Source: an uncultured Clostridia bacterium
GTDB taxonomy: Bacteria > Bacillota > Clostridia > Christensenellales > Aristaeellaceae
DNA length: 5,890 nucleotides
Direction: 5' to 3'
Assembly (NCBI GenBank): GCA_934631055.1
Contig: CAKTXP010000151.1
Span: 1 to 5,890 of the forward strand
The position numbers and the translations under genes were made by a program. Positions 1-4,871 of this stretch are shown here, in pieces; positions within the stretch are counted from its first letter, which is position 1, and the number at the start of each line of letters is the position of its first letter. The notes under the pieces are model-generated. The model saw only the letters and a program-made list of their open reading frames with translations, was not told the DNA's origin and made no database searches.

Positions 1-141
1 TTTTGAATCTTTTTCGTCCGAATGTGTCTGGAAGCCGCTGGAAGTTCTTCATTTTTCCAATTATTATTAGAAAAAATGGATTCCGAATCTGTCTGTCGGT
101 TTCTGAAAAAATCTGCTGTATAGCTGTATAATTCAAAGAAC

Positions 142-178
142 CCCTCTTCATCCGGCGTTTTCAGTCGGACAAAGAGGG
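142..178. terminator. Imperfect hairpin, possible terminator
   Basis: The arms CCCTCTT (142-148) and AAGAGGG (172-178) pair perfectly. Inside them TCCG (151-154) pairs with CGGA (166-169), across a symmetric 2x2 internal loop (CA/CA), and the apical loop is 11 nt. On the plus strand the stem is followed by a T-rich but interrupted stretch. On the minus strand it is followed by GTTCTTTGAATT. Neither tail is a clean U-run, so this could be a weak terminator for a gene left of the window, or simply one of the repeats clustered in this region. Confidence 0.35.
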
Positions 179-221
179 CTTTCAGCCTTTTCGGTTTGAA
201 TGGAGTTTGCGGAAATTCACC

Positions 222-278
222 GTCAGGTATCGCTTCGCTCCCTGACTGCTTTCTTAAAGCCTTCTCCTTTAGGGAAGG
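222..278. repeat. Pair of intergenic inverted repeats
   Basis: GTCAGG (222-227) pairs with CCTGAC (241-246) around a 13-nt loop. Fourteen bases later CCTTC-T-CC (260-267) pairs with GG-GAAGG (272-278) around TTTA, with one bulged T. The second unit and the text after it, running to CGGATGAGG near 309, resemble a dispersed intergenic repeat I recall from gut Clostridia genomes. That resemblance is from memory and was not searched. No coding signal overlaps it. Confidence 0.5.
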
Positions 279-331
279 TGGCAAGAGGCAAAACCCTTAA
301 CGGATGAGGTTAAGAGCGGCTGGAGAACGAT

Positions 332-375
332 GGGGCTGCCGCCCCAAACCCTGCCTGAGGGACATTGTCCCTCAG
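332..375. repeat. Tandem GC-rich hairpins (intergenic repeat)
   Basis: There are two perfect hairpins in a row. GGGGC (332-336) pairs with GCCCC (341-345) around a 4-nt loop. CTGAGGGAC (355-363) pairs with GTCCCTCAG (367-375) around ATT, giving a 9-bp stem with a 3-nt loop. The arrangement of a short GGGGC hairpin followed by a GGGAC/GTCCC hairpin resembles dispersed intergenic repeats of gut Firmicutes. No U-tract follows either stem on either strand, so they do not look like ordinary intrinsic terminators. Confidence 0.55.
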
Positions 376-410
376 ACTCCCTTCTTCGCTTCGCGGCGGC
401 TTAAATCACA

Positions 411-454
411 AAAGCAGGATCATCCGGCTTTCTTTCGCCGAACGGTTCTGCTTT
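411..454 (-). terminator. Candidate terminator of the beta-helix gene
   Basis: AAAGCAG (411-417) pairs with CTGCTTT (448-454), and CGGC (425-428) pairs with GCCG (437-440) around an 8-nt loop. The two stems are joined by a 7x7 internal region that can partly pair through wobbles. Read on the minus strand, the outer stem runs straight into TTTTGTGATTT, an imperfect U-tract. It lies about 70 bases beyond the stop codon of the minus-strand gene at 527-2035, so it is the best candidate for that gene's terminator. The interrupted stem keeps confidence modest. Confidence 0.4.
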
Positions 455-526
455 CATTTGGAGGGTTAAACACACATGAAGAAACTCTATATCATCAAAT
501 CCGCGAGCTTTGCAGATTTGTTCCTG

Positions 527-2035
527 TTACATCGGCATGACACTGCTATCCCATTCCGACACTGTTCCCGCGCCGCTCAAGTCGCAGCTTTCCGCATAAT
601 TGGAAACTGTCACCGTATATTCGCTATCGCCCTGCACATAGACCGTGCCGTCCTGACCGACGATGCTGACGGTATTACCCGCCTCATCGACGACAGAGCC
701 TTCGCTGGCAAGATTGGTCACAACGCTGTCGCCCGTCACGATCCATTTGGAATCCGCGTCGATAGTCAGATTCGCCGCCCCTTCGCCGCCTTCGCCCGCG
801 CAGCTTTCGTCATCAAGGACTGCACCGGTCAGCGTGCTGCCCTGCGTCATATAGAAGTTCAGCGTCGAGATGCTGTCCCAAATGACGTCGCCGTTCATCG
901 TCTGATTGATGGCGGTAAAGGTGCAGTCCGCGCCATTCGCGCCGGTCTGACCCCAGCCGCGCTGATTCGCGTTGCCGGTGCAGCGCAGGAAATACTCGCT
1001 ATCGTCCGCAGAGATTTCGACATTAGAAAGCACGAACTCGCTCTCCGTATTGGTGGTGTAGAAGATGCCGCCGTTGCCGGAGACCAGCGAGCCGCCGTCC
1101 ATCTCAAAGCGTCCCTCGCCGATGGCGGAGTCGCCGGACATGCTCTGATAGAGGATGACCGTCCAAGTGTTGTCGTTCTGCTCCAGATCGGACATATTGC
1201 CCGTCAGGTCGCAGTTATACATGCGGACGGAGTTCAAACCTTCCAGGCACAGCGCCTCGGAGCCGGTCGCCGCCAGCGACGCTTCATGGATCGTGATATC
1301 CGCCGTCACATACACTGCCGGAGAACCCACGCCCTCGGAAACGTAAGTACCGCCATCGATGACCATCGTGCCGCTTCCGCGGTCAGAACGAATCGCCGCA
1401 GAGGATTCGCCCTTCGTCGTCACGGTCAGATCCTTCGCGTACAGCGTTCCGCCTCCAGCGACATGAATGCCGCCGGACGTATCCTGCGTCGTCGAAATGG
1501 TCGTATTGGAGACCATCGCCACGCCGTCGCCATAAGCGAATACGCCTGCGCCGCCTTTTGCGTCCGTGGTGATCACGCTGTCGCTGATAGAGACCGTGCC
1601 GCCGGTTGTCAGAACAGCCGCGCCCACGCCATAGAAGCTGGACGTATCGCCGCCCGTGCTGTCCGCAGACGTGCGGTCGATGGTCGTATTCGTGACAGTC
1701 GCCGTGCCGCCCGTGACAAGCAGCGCATTCTCATCCGTGCCGGTCGAGGTGATGGTCGTATCGGAGAGGGCGGTGTCTTCCGAAACAGTTGTCACCGCGT
1801 CATAGCTTTCCGGCTGGCTGCTCTGTCCACCGCCGGGGCCGCCCATCATGCCGCCCTCCGGCGGATTTCCGGGCTGCTGACCATTCGGCATTTCAGGCGG
1901 TTGTTCGCCGCTCGGCATCGCGGGCGGTTCTTCGCTTCCGCTCGGTTTTGCTGGTGGAGCCGCGTTCTCCGCAAAAGCCGTCATGGTTGTCGTAAGCATC
2001 GCACATGCTAAAATCCATGCAATCGTTTTTTTCAT
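527..2035 (-). CDS. Secreted beta-helix repeat protein, function unknown
   Basis: This is a 502-residue exported protein. Residues 1-22 form a signal peptide (MKKT, hydrophobic core, cleavage likely after AFA). Residues 26-60 are a Pro-rich linker built from a degenerate [KM]P[SN]GxxPP-type repeat, followed by a Gly/Met run (61-70). Residues 80-480 are rich in Thr, Ser, Gly, Val and Asn. They contain repeated short strands separated by turns (TATVTNTTID, TVSISDSVIT, VAMVSNTTIS and FEMDGGSLVS are examples), the texture of a right-handed parallel beta-helix as in pectin-lyase-like folds and Cthe_2159-type carbohydrate-binding proteins. There is no LPXTG motif, membrane anchor, S-layer homology domain or lipobox, so it is probably released or held non-covalently. 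The ATG at 2035 is preceded by AAGGAG (2047-2052, 11-nt spacing). It is a single-gene unit divergent from the methyltransferase. Binding of cell-surface or plant polysaccharide is a guess from fold type; no catalytic site is recognisable. Confidence 0.85.
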   Translation of the reverse strand: MKKTIAWILACAMLTTTMTAFAENAAPPAKPSGSEEPPAMPSGEQPPEMPNGQQPGNPPEGGMMGGPGGGQSSQPESYDAVTTVSEDTALSDTTITSTGTDENALLVTGGTATVTNTTIDRTSADSTGGDTSSFYGVGAAVLTTGGTVSISDSVITTDAKGGAGVFAYGDGVAMVSNTTISTTQDTSGGIHVAGGGTLYAKDLTVTTKGESSAAIRSDRGSGTMVIDGGTYVSEGVGSPAVYVTADITIHEASLAATGSEALCLEGLNSVRMYNCDLTGNMSDLEQNDNTWTVILYQSMSGDSAIGEGRFEMDGGSLVSGNGGIFYTTNTESEFVLSNVEISADDSEYFLRCTGNANQRGWGQTGANGADCTFTAINQTMNGDVIWDSISTLNFYMTQGSTLTGAVLDDESCAGEGGEGAANLTIDADSKWIVTGDSVVTNLASEGSVVDEAGNTVSIVGQDGTVYVQGDSEYTVTVSNYAESCDLSGAGTVSEWDSSVMPM

Positions 2036-2066
2036 TGTGGATTCATCTCCTTCATTTGATGAGCAT

Positions 2067-2098
2067 ATTGTACCGCCGCATTTTGGCAGAATTTTGAA
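2067..2098 (-). promoter_or_regulatory. Weak candidate promoter of the beta-helix gene
   Basis: On the minus strand TACAAT (2067-2072) is a reasonable -10 box, 31 bases upstream of the start codon. The best -35-like hexamer, TTCAAA (2093-2098), is 20 bases away, longer than the usual 16-18. The assignment is therefore tentative and the gene may use another sigma factor or an activator. Confidence 0.3.
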
Positions 2099-2151
2099 CC
2101 CATCGGAACAAAGAAAGACCGATTCTGTGGCAGATTCATGGACAAATCCGA

Positions 2152-2179
2152 TTCACTTTTTCCCATTTTATGCTATACT
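2152..2179 (+). promoter_or_regulatory. Promoter for methyltransferase-hydrolase unit
   Basis: TTCACT (2152-2157) and TATACT (2174-2179) are separated by 16 bases. The -10 box is preceded by TGC, giving an extended -10 (TGCTATACT). Transcription would begin near 2186, leaving a leader of about 35 nt before the ATG at 2221. No competing promoter-like pair was seen closer to the gene. Confidence 0.6.
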
Positions 2180-2220
2180 GTATTTAGTTAGATCAAACAA
2201 ACGAAAGTGAGGGATGCTCG

Positions 2221-2835
2221 ATGAGCTTTTTCCAGAACGCATGCAAGCCGGATGGCTTTGGCGGCAAAGTCATGGTCAAGGTCATGAACAGCGGTCACAG
2301 CGCATTGGCGCGCTGGGGCTTTTCCAAGCTCGACACGCATGCCGATTGGACGGTGCTGGACGCCGGATGCGGCGGCGGCGCAAATGTCGCAGTCTGGCTC
2401 GATAAATGTCCAAACGGGTATGTGACCGGTCTTGATTATTCGTCTGTCAGCGTTGCCGAATCCAAAAAGGTCAACGATGCGGCGATTCAGCGCAGAAGAT
2501 GCCATATCCTTCAGGGCGACGTTTCCGCCATGCCCTTTTCCGACGCGCATTTTGACTGCGTATCCGCTTTTGAGACCGTCTATTTCTGGCATGGACTGAC
2601 AGAGTGCTTTGCGGAAGTAAACCGCGTTTTGAAGCGCGGCGGCATGTTCATGATCTGCAATGAAAGCGACGGCACGAACGCTTCAGATGAAACATGGACG
2701 AAACTCATTGACGGCATGACCATCTATACCGAGCAGCAGCTCCGCGCCGCATTGGAAGAAGCCGGTTTCTCCGATATCGTCAGCCACGCCGACAGGAAGA
2801 AGCACTGGCTGTGCGTGATTGCCAGAAAGGCTTGA
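2221..2835 (+). CDS. Class I SAM-dependent methyltransferase
   Basis: A 204-residue cytosolic protein of the Methyltransf_11/Methyltransf_25 type. It transfers a methyl group from S-adenosylmethionine to an unidentified acceptor. Motif I is VLDAGCGGG (45-53), the glycine-rich SAM loop. GLDYS (70-74) supplies the acidic residue (D72) expected to hold the ribose. GD at 99-100 with AMPF (103-106) matches the adenine-binding motif. FDCVSAFETVYFW (111-123) and the VLKRGG turn (136-141) complete the Rossmann core. The N-terminal 40 residues (MSFFQNACKPDGFGGK...) are a short cap that probably shapes the acceptor pocket. The length suits a minimal small-molecule methyltransferase with no extra domain. 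The start at 2221 has GAGG at 2209-2212, 8 bases upstream. It is the first gene of a likely two-gene unit with the alpha/beta hydrolase. The substrate cannot be inferred; UbiE-like or antibiotic-type methylation are only family-level possibilities. Confidence 0.88.
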   Translation: MSFFQNACKPDGFGGKVMVKVMNSGHSALARWGFSKLDTHADWTVLDAGCGGGANVAVWLDKCPNGYVTGLDYSSVSVAESKKVNDAAIQRRRCHILQGDVSAMPFSDAHFDCVSAFETVYFWHGLTECFAEVNRVLKRGGMFMICNESDGTNASDETWTKLIDGMTIYTEQQLRAALEEAGFSDIVSHADRKKHWLCVIARKA

Positions 2836-2865
2836 GCGGTTCCAGCAGGAAGTGAGGAAAGCAGC

Positions 2866-3645
2866 ATGAAGTATTTTGAATTCGGGAAAGACCAGAAAGA
2901 GTTGATGGTCATCCTCCATGGCGGCGGCACTTCATACCGCGGCGCCGAACCTGCCGCCCGACTCCTTGGGCAGAAGTATCATGTGGTTCTCGTCGCCTAT
3001 GACGGATTCAATCCTTCCGAGCCGGATACGGAATTCAAGTCGCCCATGGACGAAGCCAGACGCCTTGGCGACTACATCGTCGAACACTACGACGGAAAAA
3101 TCGACATTCTCTACGGAATATCCTATGGATGCCGCATCCTCATGGAGGTTCTGGGCGACGACCGCCTGACGATTACGACCACCATCGCCGACGGCATGAG
3201 CCTGCGGGATTACCCCAATATCAAAAGCAAGTGGGGCAAAGATCTCTACTGTTTCTTCTTTACCGGTCTTTTTTATGCCGTCATGGGGCATCCGGGATCG
3301 CGCAGAAAGAAGTTTCTCGCCAAGATTTCTGGAAGAAAGCTCGAGGAAGCCGAACGCATCCTCTACGGCAAAGCGACCTGGAAGAGCTGGAAGAATCAGG
3401 ACTATGATCTCATCGGCAAAAAGACCGATTACAGCCTGTTTGCGCGCACGCATATGTTCCTGTGGTATGGCATCAAGGGGACCGTCGATAAAAAGCTCTC
3501 AGCGAATCTGAGCATGCTCAAGGAAAAGGGCTATCCCTTTGAGGAAAAGATATTTACCGATTGCGGACACGGCGGGCTCGCGGGCGAGCAGCCCCAGCGA
3601 TTTATGGAGGAAGTCACAAAAGCGCATCAGAAAGCGCTCCTTTAA
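2866..3645 (+). CDS. Alpha/beta hydrolase
   Basis: A 259-residue alpha/beta hydrolase with a recognisable catalytic set. HGGG (18-21) is the oxyanion-hole loop after the first strand, and GISYG (84-88) is the nucleophile elbow with Ser86. Asp208, in the YGIKGTVD stretch (201-208), sits where the family places the acid, and His235 in CGHGG (233-237) is the catalytic base. No signal peptide is present. Residues 126-144 (DLYCFFFTGLFYAVMGHPG) form a hydrophobic cap segment between core strands that may face a lipophilic substrate or lie against the membrane. The gene begins 30 bases after the methyltransferase stop, with GAGG at 2854-2857 and 8-nt spacing, so the two are probably co-transcribed from the promoter near 2152-2179. 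Esterase, lipase-like or peptidase activity is possible; the substrate is unknown. Its 3' end faces rplL and ends 8 bases before a shared hairpin. Confidence 0.85.
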   Translation: MKYFEFGKDQKELMVILHGGGTSYRGAEPAARLLGQKYHVVLVAYDGFNPSEPDTEFKSPMDEARRLGDYIVEHYDGKIDILYGISYGCRILMEVLGDDRLTITTTIADGMSLRDYPNIKSKWGKDLYCFFFTGLFYAVMGHPGSRRKKFLAKISGRKLEEAERILYGKATWKSWKNQDYDLIGKKTDYSLFARTHMFLWYGIKGTVDKKLSANLSMLKEKGYPFEEKIFTDCGHGGLAGEQPQRFMEEVTKAHQKALL

Positions 3646-3653
3646 ACTCAAAA

Positions 3654-3677
3654 AGCCCCTGCCTTTCGGCAGGGGCT
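3654..3677 (-). terminator. Intrinsic terminator after rplL, probably bidirectional
   Basis: This is a perfect 10-bp stem: AGCCCCTGCC (3654-3663) pairs with GGCAGGGGCT (3668-3677) around a 4-base loop. On the minus strand the loop reads GAAA (GNRA type) and the stem is followed by TTTTGAGTTT, so it is a good rplJL terminator 19 bases beyond the rplL stop. On the plus strand it begins 8 bases after the hydrolase stop. There the following sequence (CGTAATTTCGGG) is a poorer U-tract, so termination in that direction may be less efficient. Confidence 0.88.
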
Positions 3678-3696
3678 CGTAATTTCGGGAAAGAAA

Positions 3697-4071
3697 TTAC
3701 TTGATTTCGACCTTCGCGCCAGCTTCTTCGAGCTTCTTCTTCATGGTCTCGGCTTCTTCCTTGGAAGCGCCTTCCTTCAGGGTCTTCGGAGCGCCTTCGA
3801 CGATGTCCTTGGCTTCCTTCAGGCCCAGACCCGGAACGACTTCGCGGACAGCCTTGATGATGGCGACCTTCTTGGCAGCGTCGAAGCCAGCCAGAACGAC
3901 GTCGAACTCGGTCTTCTCTTCAGCGGCGGCAGCCGGAGCGCCAGCAACGCCAGCAGCGGCAACCGGAGCGGCGGCGGAAACGCCGAACTTCTCTTCGAGG
4001 GCCTTAACAAGCTCAGAAGCCTGGATCAGGGTCAGGCTTTCGATAGCGGAAACGATCTCATTGATTTCCAT
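3697..4071 (-). CDS. rplL: 50S ribosomal protein L7/L12
   Basis: A 124-residue L7/L12, the multi-copy protein of the ribosomal stalk that recruits and stimulates the translational GTPases (EF-Tu, EF-G, IF2, RF3). The three parts are clear. Residues 1-30 form the N-terminal dimerisation and L10-binding helices (MEINEIVSAIESLTLIQASE...). Residues 31-52 are an Ala/Pro/Gly-rich flexible hinge. Residues 53-124 are the conserved C-terminal factor-binding domain, with AAKKVAIIKAVREVVPGLGL and the KEAKDIVEGAPKTLKEG stretch. The length is normal for the family. The ATG at 4071 has a GGAGG site at 4081-4085 with 9-nt spacing. It follows rplJ after 70 bases with no terminator between them, so they share a transcript, and the strong ribosome binding site fits the need for several L12 copies per L10. 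A strong hairpin terminator follows. rpoB is not downstream, which is unusual. Confidence 0.98.
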   Translation of the reverse strand: MEINEIVSAIESLTLIQASELVKALEEKFGVSAAAPVAAAGVAGAPAAAAEEKTEFDVVLAGFDAAKKVAIIKAVREVVPGLGLKEAKDIVEGAPKTLKEGASKEEAETMKKKLEEAGAKVEIK

Positions 4072-4141
4072 GGTAATTTACCTCCATTATGATGATTTTG
4101 GGGTGGATAGTGATGCCGTCTGTCCGGCTGTCTTGCGCAGC

Positions 4142-4663
4142 TTACTGCTCGCCGGCTTCGGCCTTCTTGTCGGCAATCGCCTGGATGACGTAAGCCAGGG
4201 CAGTCGCCTGAGAATTCAGGCAGCCCATGATCTTGGCGATGAGCTGTTCGCGCGGCAGGATATCGGCAAGAGCCTTGACCTCTTCCACGCTCTGAACAGC
4301 GCCGTCCATGATGCCGGCCTTGATGGTCAGCGGGGACGTCTTCTTGTCCTTCTCAGCGGCGGTGATGAACTCCTTGATGAGCTTCGGAGCGGACACCGGA
4401 TCGCCGTTGCTGAAGACGAAAGCGTTCGGTCCTTCGAGGATGGCGTCGTCGATCTTGATGCCCTTGTTCTCCAGCGCACGCTTCATCAGCGTGTTCTTCA
4501 GAACGCAGTAATCAACGTTCGCCGCGCGGCACTTCGCACGCAGAGCGGTGATGGCATCCACGGTGAGCGCCTTGTACTCAACGATCACAATGGACTCAGC
4601 CTTCTCGATCTTCTCCTCGATTTCGGAAACAACGACTTTCTTCGCTTCAAAATTCTTGGACAT
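4142..4663 (-). CDS. rplJ: 50S ribosomal protein L10
   Basis: A 173-residue L10, which anchors the stalk base to 23S rRNA and carries the L7/L12 dimers. The N-terminal rRNA-binding domain (about 1-130) shows the family pattern: a KKVVVSEIEEKIEKA start, IVIVEYKALTV (25-35), and the diagnostic VLKNTLMKRAL (54-64). The C-terminal helix (about 138-173, LPREQLIAKIMGCLNSQ...) is the L12-binding spine. The start is taken at 4663 because an excellent GGAGGA site (4671-4676) lies 7 bases upstream and the family begins with M(S)K/N. A longer frame to 4741 would run through the leader terminator and adds 26 residues unlike L10. The gene has its own promoter and an attenuated leader. It is not preceded by rplA. 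In the family, the L10(L12) complex represses its own operon by binding the leader. Confidence 0.97.
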   Translation of the reverse strand: MSKNFEAKKVVVSEIEEKIEKAESIVIVEYKALTVDAITALRAKCRAANVDYCVLKNTLMKRALENKGIKIDDAILEGPNAFVFSNGDPVSAPKLIKEFITAAEKDKKTSPLTIKAGIMDGAVQSVEEVKALADILPREQLIAKIMGCLNSQATALAYVIQAIADKKAEAGEQ

Positions 4664-4670
4664 GTCATTT

Positions 4671-4676
4671 TCCTCC
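4671..4676 (-). promoter_or_regulatory. Ribosome binding site of rplJ
   Basis: GGAGGA on the minus strand lies 7 bases before the ATG at 4663. It fixes the rplJ start against the longer in-frame alternative. An out-of-frame ATG at 4668-4666 is only 2 bases from this site and is too close to be used. Confidence 0.85.
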
Positions 4677-4693
4677 TTCCCGAAAGGTTTCGG

Positions 4694-4725
4694 AAAAGAA
4701 AAGCCCCTGCGCTGGGCGCAAGGGC
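4694..4725 (-). terminator. Leader terminator (attenuator) of rplJL
   Basis: On the minus strand GCCCTTGCGC (4725-4716) pairs with GCGCAGGGGC (4712-4703) around the 3-nt loop CCA. All ten pairs form, with one G-U wobble, and the stem is followed by TTTTCTTTT (4702-4694). This is a strong intrinsic terminator placed inside the leader, about 30 bases before rplJ. It is therefore an attenuator rather than an end-of-operon signal: most transcripts would stop here unless the 5' arm is taken up by an alternative pairing. See the leader entry for that pairing. Confidence 0.85.
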
Positions 4726-4815
4726 AGAAAACCGTTTTCACGGAAAAATCGCACTCGCACCTCGGCTGGCACCTTTATACGCACGAATGCGTGACCAACT
4801 GTCTTAGGCACAGAA
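4703..4815 (-). ncRNA. L10 leader with antiterminator/terminator switch
   Basis: This is the cis-acting leader of rplJL. It matches the ribosomal protein L10 leader pattern: a GTGCCTAAGACAG segment (4811-4799) and a GCCGAGGTGCGA segment (4765-4754), flanking a hairpin ACGCA-TTCG-TGCGT (4792-4779). GTGCCT (4811-4806) can pair with AGGTGC (4762-4757) to close the L10-binding element. The overlapping segment 4761-4750 can instead pair with 4726-4715, the 5' arm of the terminator, in 11 of 12 positions counting wobbles. A small CCGT-GAAA-ACGG hairpin (4743-4732) lies between these arms. The two states exclude each other. In Bacillus subtilis the L10(L12)4 complex is known to regulate rplJL by transcription attenuation; by analogy, bound L10 here should favour the closing helix, free the terminator arm and shut off transcription. 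The pairings are my hand reading. Confidence 0.85.
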
Positions 4816-4835
4816 CTTTTCAATTCACGGGTGCT

Positions 4836-4864
4836 ATCATAACATATTTATCAAGCGTTGTCAA
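4836..4864 (-). promoter_or_regulatory. Promoter of rplJL
   Basis: On the minus strand a perfect TTGACA (4864-4859) is followed after 17 bases by TATGAT (4841-4836), with TG one base upstream (TGTTATGAT, extended -10). This is close to the ideal housekeeping sigma promoter. Transcription should begin near 4829, giving a leader of about 165 nt. The -35 box lies only 7 bases after the stop codon of the upstream gene (4872). Confidence 0.9.
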
Positions 4865-4871
4865 CGGTTTT

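Larger units (their letters stand above)
1..475. other. Non-coding region with short inverted repeats
   Basis: No convincing gene is present here. The first 135 bases are AT-rich. They contain a near-perfect 14-base direct repeat (17-30 and 82-95, 13 of 14 bases equal) and a TATAAT hexamer at 127-132 that has no good -35 partner. The remaining 340 bases hold a series of inverted repeats (142-178, 222-246, 260-278, 332-345, 355-375, 411-454), listed separately where useful. Open frames exist but are short. One plus-strand frame is open from base 3 to the TAA at 130-132. One minus-strand ATG at 50-52 stays open to the window edge, beginning MKNFQRLPDTFGRK, with only a weak upstream GGA. Either could be the end or start of a gene lying outside the window, but 17-43 codons are too few to judge. 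Confidence 0.6.

Noticed and set aside
1..52. Minus-strand ATG open to the window edge (MKNFQRLPDTFGRK...)
   Set aside because: Only 17 codons are visible, with a weak ribosome binding site and no convincing promoter. It may be a real gene start but cannot be supported from this window.
104..132. Plus-strand promoter ending in TATAAT at 127-132
   Set aside because: The -10 box is perfect, but there is no acceptable -35 at 16-18 bases and no gene downstream in that direction, and the surrounding DNA is AT-rich enough for a chance match.
304..540. 78-codon plus-strand open frame
   Set aside because: It runs through the tandem GC-rich hairpins, has no ribosome binding site, and its composition is that of translated repeat sequence.
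476..2011. 511-codon plus-strand open frame over the beta-helix gene
   Set aside because: It is codon-for-codon antisense to the minus-strand gene and stays open because that gene avoids TTA, CTA and TCA codons. The product is rich in Arg, Ala and His with no domain, while the minus strand gives a signal peptide and a coherent repeat protein. Only its start region is kept as a finding.
2188..2592. 134-codon minus-strand open frame over the methyltransferase
   Set aside because: It is antisense to a gene with clear SAM-binding motifs and has no start signal.
4111..4128. Small hairpin in the rplJ-rplL gap
   Set aside because: A 4-bp stem (4115-4118 with 4125-4128) and no U-tract; too weak to be a terminator or processing site.
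4664..4741. Upstream extension of rplJ by 26 codons
   Set aside because: It would translate the leader terminator, has no suitable ribosome binding site, and the added residues do not resemble L10. The ATG at 4663 has a strong GGAGGA site.
3701..4807. 368-codon plus-strand open frame across rplL and rplJ
   Set aside because: It is antisense to two certain ribosomal protein genes and their leader. The long frame is a by-product of their biased codon use.
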